Below, piece after piece: positions 61,145 to 64,000 of a DNA stretch of 64,000 nucleotides. The DNA lies in contig NC_017093.1 of the NCBI RefSeq assembly GCF_000284295.1, positions 3,038,001 to 3,102,000 of the forward strand. The letters are read 5' to 3'. A model generated the notes under the pieces. It searched no databases and was not told where the DNA came from. It was given only the letters and a program-made list of their open reading frames with translations. Source of the stretch: Actinoplanes missouriensis 431 (GTDB taxonomy: Bacteria > Actinomycetota > Actinomycetes > Mycobacteriales > Micromonosporaceae). The position numbers and the translations under genes are program-made. The first letter of the stretch is position 1; the number at the start of each line of letters is the position of its first letter.

Positions 61145-63336
61145 TCGACGTCACCGCGCTCACCCTGGAGCAGAAGGCCTCTTTGCTGTCCGGCCGCGAC
61201 TTCTGGTCGACCACGCCGATCGAGGACGCCGGGATCCCCGGGATCGTGCTGACCGACGGTCCGCACGGCGTGCGCCGCCAGGCCGGCGCCGCCGACCATC
61301 TCGGGCTGCACCGGGCCGAGCCCGCCACCTGCTTCCCGCCGGCCGTCGCGGTGGGTTCCTCCTGGGATCCCGGCGTCGCGGCCCGCGTCGGGCAGGCGAT
61401 CGGCCGTGAGGCCCGGGCGCTGGGTGTCGCGGTGCTGCTCGGGCCGGGCGTCAACATCAAACGGTCGCCGCTGTGCGGCCGCAACTTCGAGTACTACTCC
61501 GAGGACCCGTACCTGTCCGGGGTCCTGGGGGTCGCGCAGGTGCGCGCCCAGCAGGCCGAGGGCGTGGGCGCGTCGGTCAAGCACTTCGCGGCCAACAACC
61601 AGGAGACCGACCGGATGCGCGTCAGCGCCGACGTGGACGAGCGGACACTGCGCGAGATCTACCTGCCCGCGTTCGAGAAGGTGGTGACCGAAGCGCAGCC
61701 GGCCACCGTGATGGCGTCCTACAACAAGATCAACGGGGTGTACGCGTCCCAGAACCGATGGCTGCTCACCGACCTGCTGCGCGACGAGTGGCGTTTCACC
61801 GGGGCCGTCGTCTCGGACTGGGGTGCGGTCAGCGACCGGGTCGCCGCGCTGGTCGCCGGCCTGGACCTGGAGATGCCCGGCACCGACGGCGGCACCGACG
61901 CGCAGATCGTCGAGGCGGTCCGCTCGGGCGTCCTCGAGGAGGCGGTGCTCGACGACGCCGTACGCCGGATCCTCGCTCTGATCGAGCAGCACCCGGCGGC
62001 CGGCGCCGCGTTCGATCCGGACGCCCATCACGCCCTGGCCCGCGACCTCGCCGCCGAATGCGCCGTGCTCCTGAGGAACGAGAACGAGGTGCTGCCACTG
62101 GATGCGGCGGCAAGCGTGGCGGTCATCGGCACGTTCGCCGCCGAGCCCCGCTACCAGGGCAGCGGCAGCTCCCGGATCACGCCGACCCGGGTCGACACGC
62201 CCCTCGGCGCGATCGCCGCGGTTGCCCGCACGGTGCGGCACGTGCCCGGATTCGCTGTCGAGGACGCCGTCGCGGCGGCCGCCGCCACCGATGTCGCCGT
62301 CATCTTCGCCGGGCTGCCGGACAGCGCGGAATCGGAGGGCTTCGACCGGGAGCATCTGGAGCTGCCCGCCGAGCAGGTCGACGTGATCCGCGCGGTCGCC
62401 GCCGCGGCCCGCCGCACCGTCGTGGTCCTCGCCAACGGCGGCGTCGTCAGCCTGGAGGGCTGGCACGATCAGGTCGACGCCGTTCTGGAGGGTTTCCTGC
62501 TCGGCCAGGCCGGCGGCGGCGCGATCGCCGACCTGCTCTACGGCGCCGCCAACCCGTCCGGGCACCTCGCCGAGACCATCCCGGTACGCCTGCAGGACAC
62601 CCCGGCCTTCCACAACTTCCCCGGCGAGCAGGGTCACGTCCGCTACGGCGAAGGCGTCATGGTCGGCTACCGGCATCACACGACCGCGCAGGCGCCGGTG
62701 CGGTACCCGTTCGGCCACGGCCTGTCGTACACCACGTTCGAGACCCGTGACCTGTCCGTCGACGTCACCGGCGATGACACCGCCACGGTGAGCGTCACCG
62801 TCGCCAACACGGGCGTCCGGGCCGGCCGGCACGTGGTCCAGGTCTACGTCGCCACCGGCGCGGGCCCGGTCCGCCGGCCGGTCCGGGAGCTGCGCGCCTT
62901 CACCAAGATCCGCCTGGAACCGGGGGAGCAGCGCACGGTGGAGCTCGCCCTGGACCGTCGCTCCTTCGCCTACTGGGACATCGAGTACGGCCGGTGGGTG
63001 GTCGCGCCGGGCGAGTACCACGTCCAGGTCGGGGAGAACGCCGCGAGCGTCGTCGCGGAGCAGAGCATCACGCTGACCGGCGATGTGATCGTCCCGGACC
63101 TGTCGATGGACTCCACGGTCAAGGAGTGGTTCGAGCACCCCGTCGCCGGGCCCGCTCTCCTGCAGGGGATCGCCGCCGGGATGACTCCCGGCCAGCAGGC
63201 CCAGGCCGAGCAGCAGCAGGATCAGCTGCGGATGGTGGAGTCGATGCCGATGCGCCAGTTCGCCGGCTTCCTCGGCGGCGCCATGCCTCAGGCTGCCCTC
63301 GACCAGCTCATCGAAGCCACCCGGGCGGCCCGATGA
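61141..63336 (+). CDS. GH3 beta-glucosidase
   Basis: 731 residues, cytoplasmic. The GH3 N-terminal barrel has TDGPHGVRRQAG, GPGVNIKRSPLCGRNFEYYS, KHFAANNQETDRMRV and the nucleophile Asp226 in VVSDWGAV. The GH3 C-terminal domain has AVIGTFAAEPRYQGSGSSRI and GLPDSAESEGFDR, and a fibronectin III-like domain ends the chain (GRHVVQVYVATGAGPV). It cleaves beta-linked glucose; with GH78 it would strip rhamnosyl-glucosides. ATGA overlap on both sides. Confidence 0.93.
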   Translation: MIDVTALTLEQKASLLSGRDFWSTTPIEDAGIPGIVLTDGPHGVRRQAGAADHLGLHRAEPATCFPPAVAVGSSWDPGVAARVGQAIGREARALGVAVLLGPGVNIKRSPLCGRNFEYYSEDPYLSGVLGVAQVRAQQAEGVGASVKHFAANNQETDRMRVSADVDERTLREIYLPAFEKVVTEAQPATVMASYNKINGVYASQNRWLLTDLLRDEWRFTGAVVSDWGAVSDRVAALVAGLDLEMPGTDGGTDAQIVEAVRSGVLEEAVLDDAVRRILALIEQHPAAGAAFDPDAHHALARDLAAECAVLLRNENEVLPLDAAASVAVIGTFAAEPRYQGSGSSRITPTRVDTPLGAIAAVARTVRHVPGFAVEDAVAAAAATDVAVIFAGLPDSAESEGFDREHLELPAEQVDVIRAVAAAARRTVVVLANGGVVSLEGWHDQVDAVLEGFLLGQAGGGAIADLLYGAANPSGHLAETIPVRLQDTPAFHNFPGEQGHVRYGEGVMVGYRHHTTAQAPVRYPFGHGLSYTTFETRDLSVDVTGDDTATVSVTVANTGVRAGRHVVQVYVATGAGPVRRPVRELRAFTKIRLEPGEQRTVELALDRRSFAYWDIEYGRWVVAPGEYHVQVGENAASVVAEQSITLTGDVIVPDLSMDSTVKEWFEHPVAGPALLQGIAAGMTPGQQAQAEQQQDQLRMVESMPMRQFAGFLGGAMPQAALDQLIEATRAAR

Positions 63337-64000
63337 AGCGGGTGCTCCTGACCGGCGCGACAGGCAACTGGGGACGCCGCATCCTGGCCGAGTTCGCCGC
63401 CCGCGCCGACCGGTTCCGGGTGGTCGCGCTGGTGCTGCCCGGCGACCGCGCGGCCGCCGCCGAACTCGCCGGGATGCCCAACCTGGAGGTCGTTCACGGC
63501 GACCTCACCGACTATCCGACAGTGGAGAGGTGCGTGCGCGGCGCCGACTATGTGCTGCACGTCGGCGCGGTCGTGTCCCCGTACGCCGACGACCACCCCG
63601 AGCTGGCGCACCAGGTCAACGTCGGGAGCGCGCGCAACATCATCGACGCCGTGCGGGCGCAGCCCGACCCGGGCGCCACCGCGGTGGTCATGGTCGGCTC
63701 GGTCGCCGAGACCGGTGACCGCAATCCGCCGGTGCACTGGGGCCGCGTCGGCGACCCGCTGCGCGTCTCGCATTTCGACGAGTACGGCCAGACGAAGATC
63801 ATCGCCGAACGGCTGCTCGTCGACTCCGGTCTGCCGAGGTGGGCGTGGGTACGCCAGACCGGCATCTTCCACCCCGGCATGCTGCGGATCCGTGACGCGA
63901 TCATGACCCACTCGCCGTTCGCCGGCGTGATGGAGTGGGTGTCGGCCGAGGACGCCGCCCGGCTGATGGCCGGCATCTGCGAGGAGGGCGTCCCCGACGA
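63333..64000 (+). CDS. NAD-dependent epimerase/dehydratase (extended SDR), C-terminus beyond window
   Basis: Starts MKRVLLTGATGNWGRRILAE, overlapping the GH3 stop by 4 bp, and is open to the right edge (about 222 residues visible). The Rossmann glycine motif is TGATGNWG, the Asp at the second strand follows VVHGDLTDYP, and the catalytic pair is YGQTK with the preceding Ser in VGSVAETG. The extended SDR acts on a nucleotide sugar or free sugar; in this operon it probably acts on a freed sugar or aglycone. Confidence 0.85.
   Translation, partial: MKRVLLTGATGNWGRRILAEFAARADRFRVVALVLPGDRAAAAELAGMPNLEVVHGDLTDYPTVERCVRGADYVLHVGAVVSPYADDHPELAHQVNVGSARNIIDAVRAQPDPGATAVVMVGSVAETGDRNPPVHWGRVGDPLRVSHFDEYGQTKIIAERLLVDSGLPRWAWVRQTGIFHPGMLRIRDAIMTHSPFAGVMEWVSAEDAARLMAGICEEGVPD

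Overview
The window is high-GC actinomycete DNA, most likely from Actinoplanes or a relative in the Micromonosporaceae (inference from style and gene families). Signs are dense coding, frequent GTG starts, many 4-nt ATGA/GTGA overlaps, large LuxR-type ATPase regulators, LuxR-type two-component pairs, a SigK/RskA pair and Tat-exported enzymes. No rRNA, tRNA or CRISPR array was seen.

Layout. 0-6.3 kb is an accessory-looking stretch: a left-edge partial gene, a frameshifted DUF3592-like gene, an intact IS481-family element with its 6-bp target duplication, an IS630 transposase remnant and several unrecognised genes. 6.4-9.6 kb holds two regulator/partner pairs with near-textbook palindromic operators: ArsR + MFS exporter, and HxlR diverging from an SGNH hydrolase. 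9.7-14.2 kb is one soluble hybrid histidine kinase with about eight 92-residue HAMP units. 14.2-18.0 kb is a SigK-type regulon: sigma factor, anti-sigma factor, fasciclin lipoprotein and molybdopterin oxidoreductase, with two matching promoters of identical spacing. 19-24.4 kb (minus) is an ABC ATPase, FtsX-type permease, sensor kinase and LuxR regulator operon. 24.4-26 kb carries GAF and PilZ signalling genes. 26.1-30.5 kb (minus) is a copper/cytochrome-oxidase maturation operon: CopD-CtaG fusion, PCu(A)C chaperone, Dyp peroxidase, CopC.

30.6-35.7 kb (plus) is a cobalamin-riboswitch-led BtuFCCD-type ABC uptake operon followed after 5 bp by a tartrate/D-malate-type dehydrogenase. 35.7-37.5 kb is a secreted GH64 beta-1,3-glucanase behind a LacI-type operator. 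37.5-40.3 kb is a second ABC exporter whose promoter region shares an 18-bp palindrome with the first, at the same 57-bp distance from the start codon. 40.3-43.4 kb contains a decayed RHS tip with an adjacent SUKH-like immunity gene, a serine hydrolase and a small toxin/antitoxin-like pair. 43.5-48.9 kb has a quinone-oxidoreductase-like gene, a secreted peptidase, a second two-component pair and a lipoprotein. 49.2-54.9 kb holds two tandem giant LuxR ATPases, the second with a broken Walker A. 55.3-57.2 kb (minus) is a methyltransferase / membrane protein / nitroreductase operon. 57.3 kb to the edge (plus) is a translationally coupled glycoside-use operon: MFS transporter, GH78 rhamnosidase, GH3 glucosidase and an NAD-dependent epimerase that runs off the window.

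The most notable regulatory reading is that many operons carry recognisable operators next to their starts. Functional names rest on motifs read by eye; no database search was possible.
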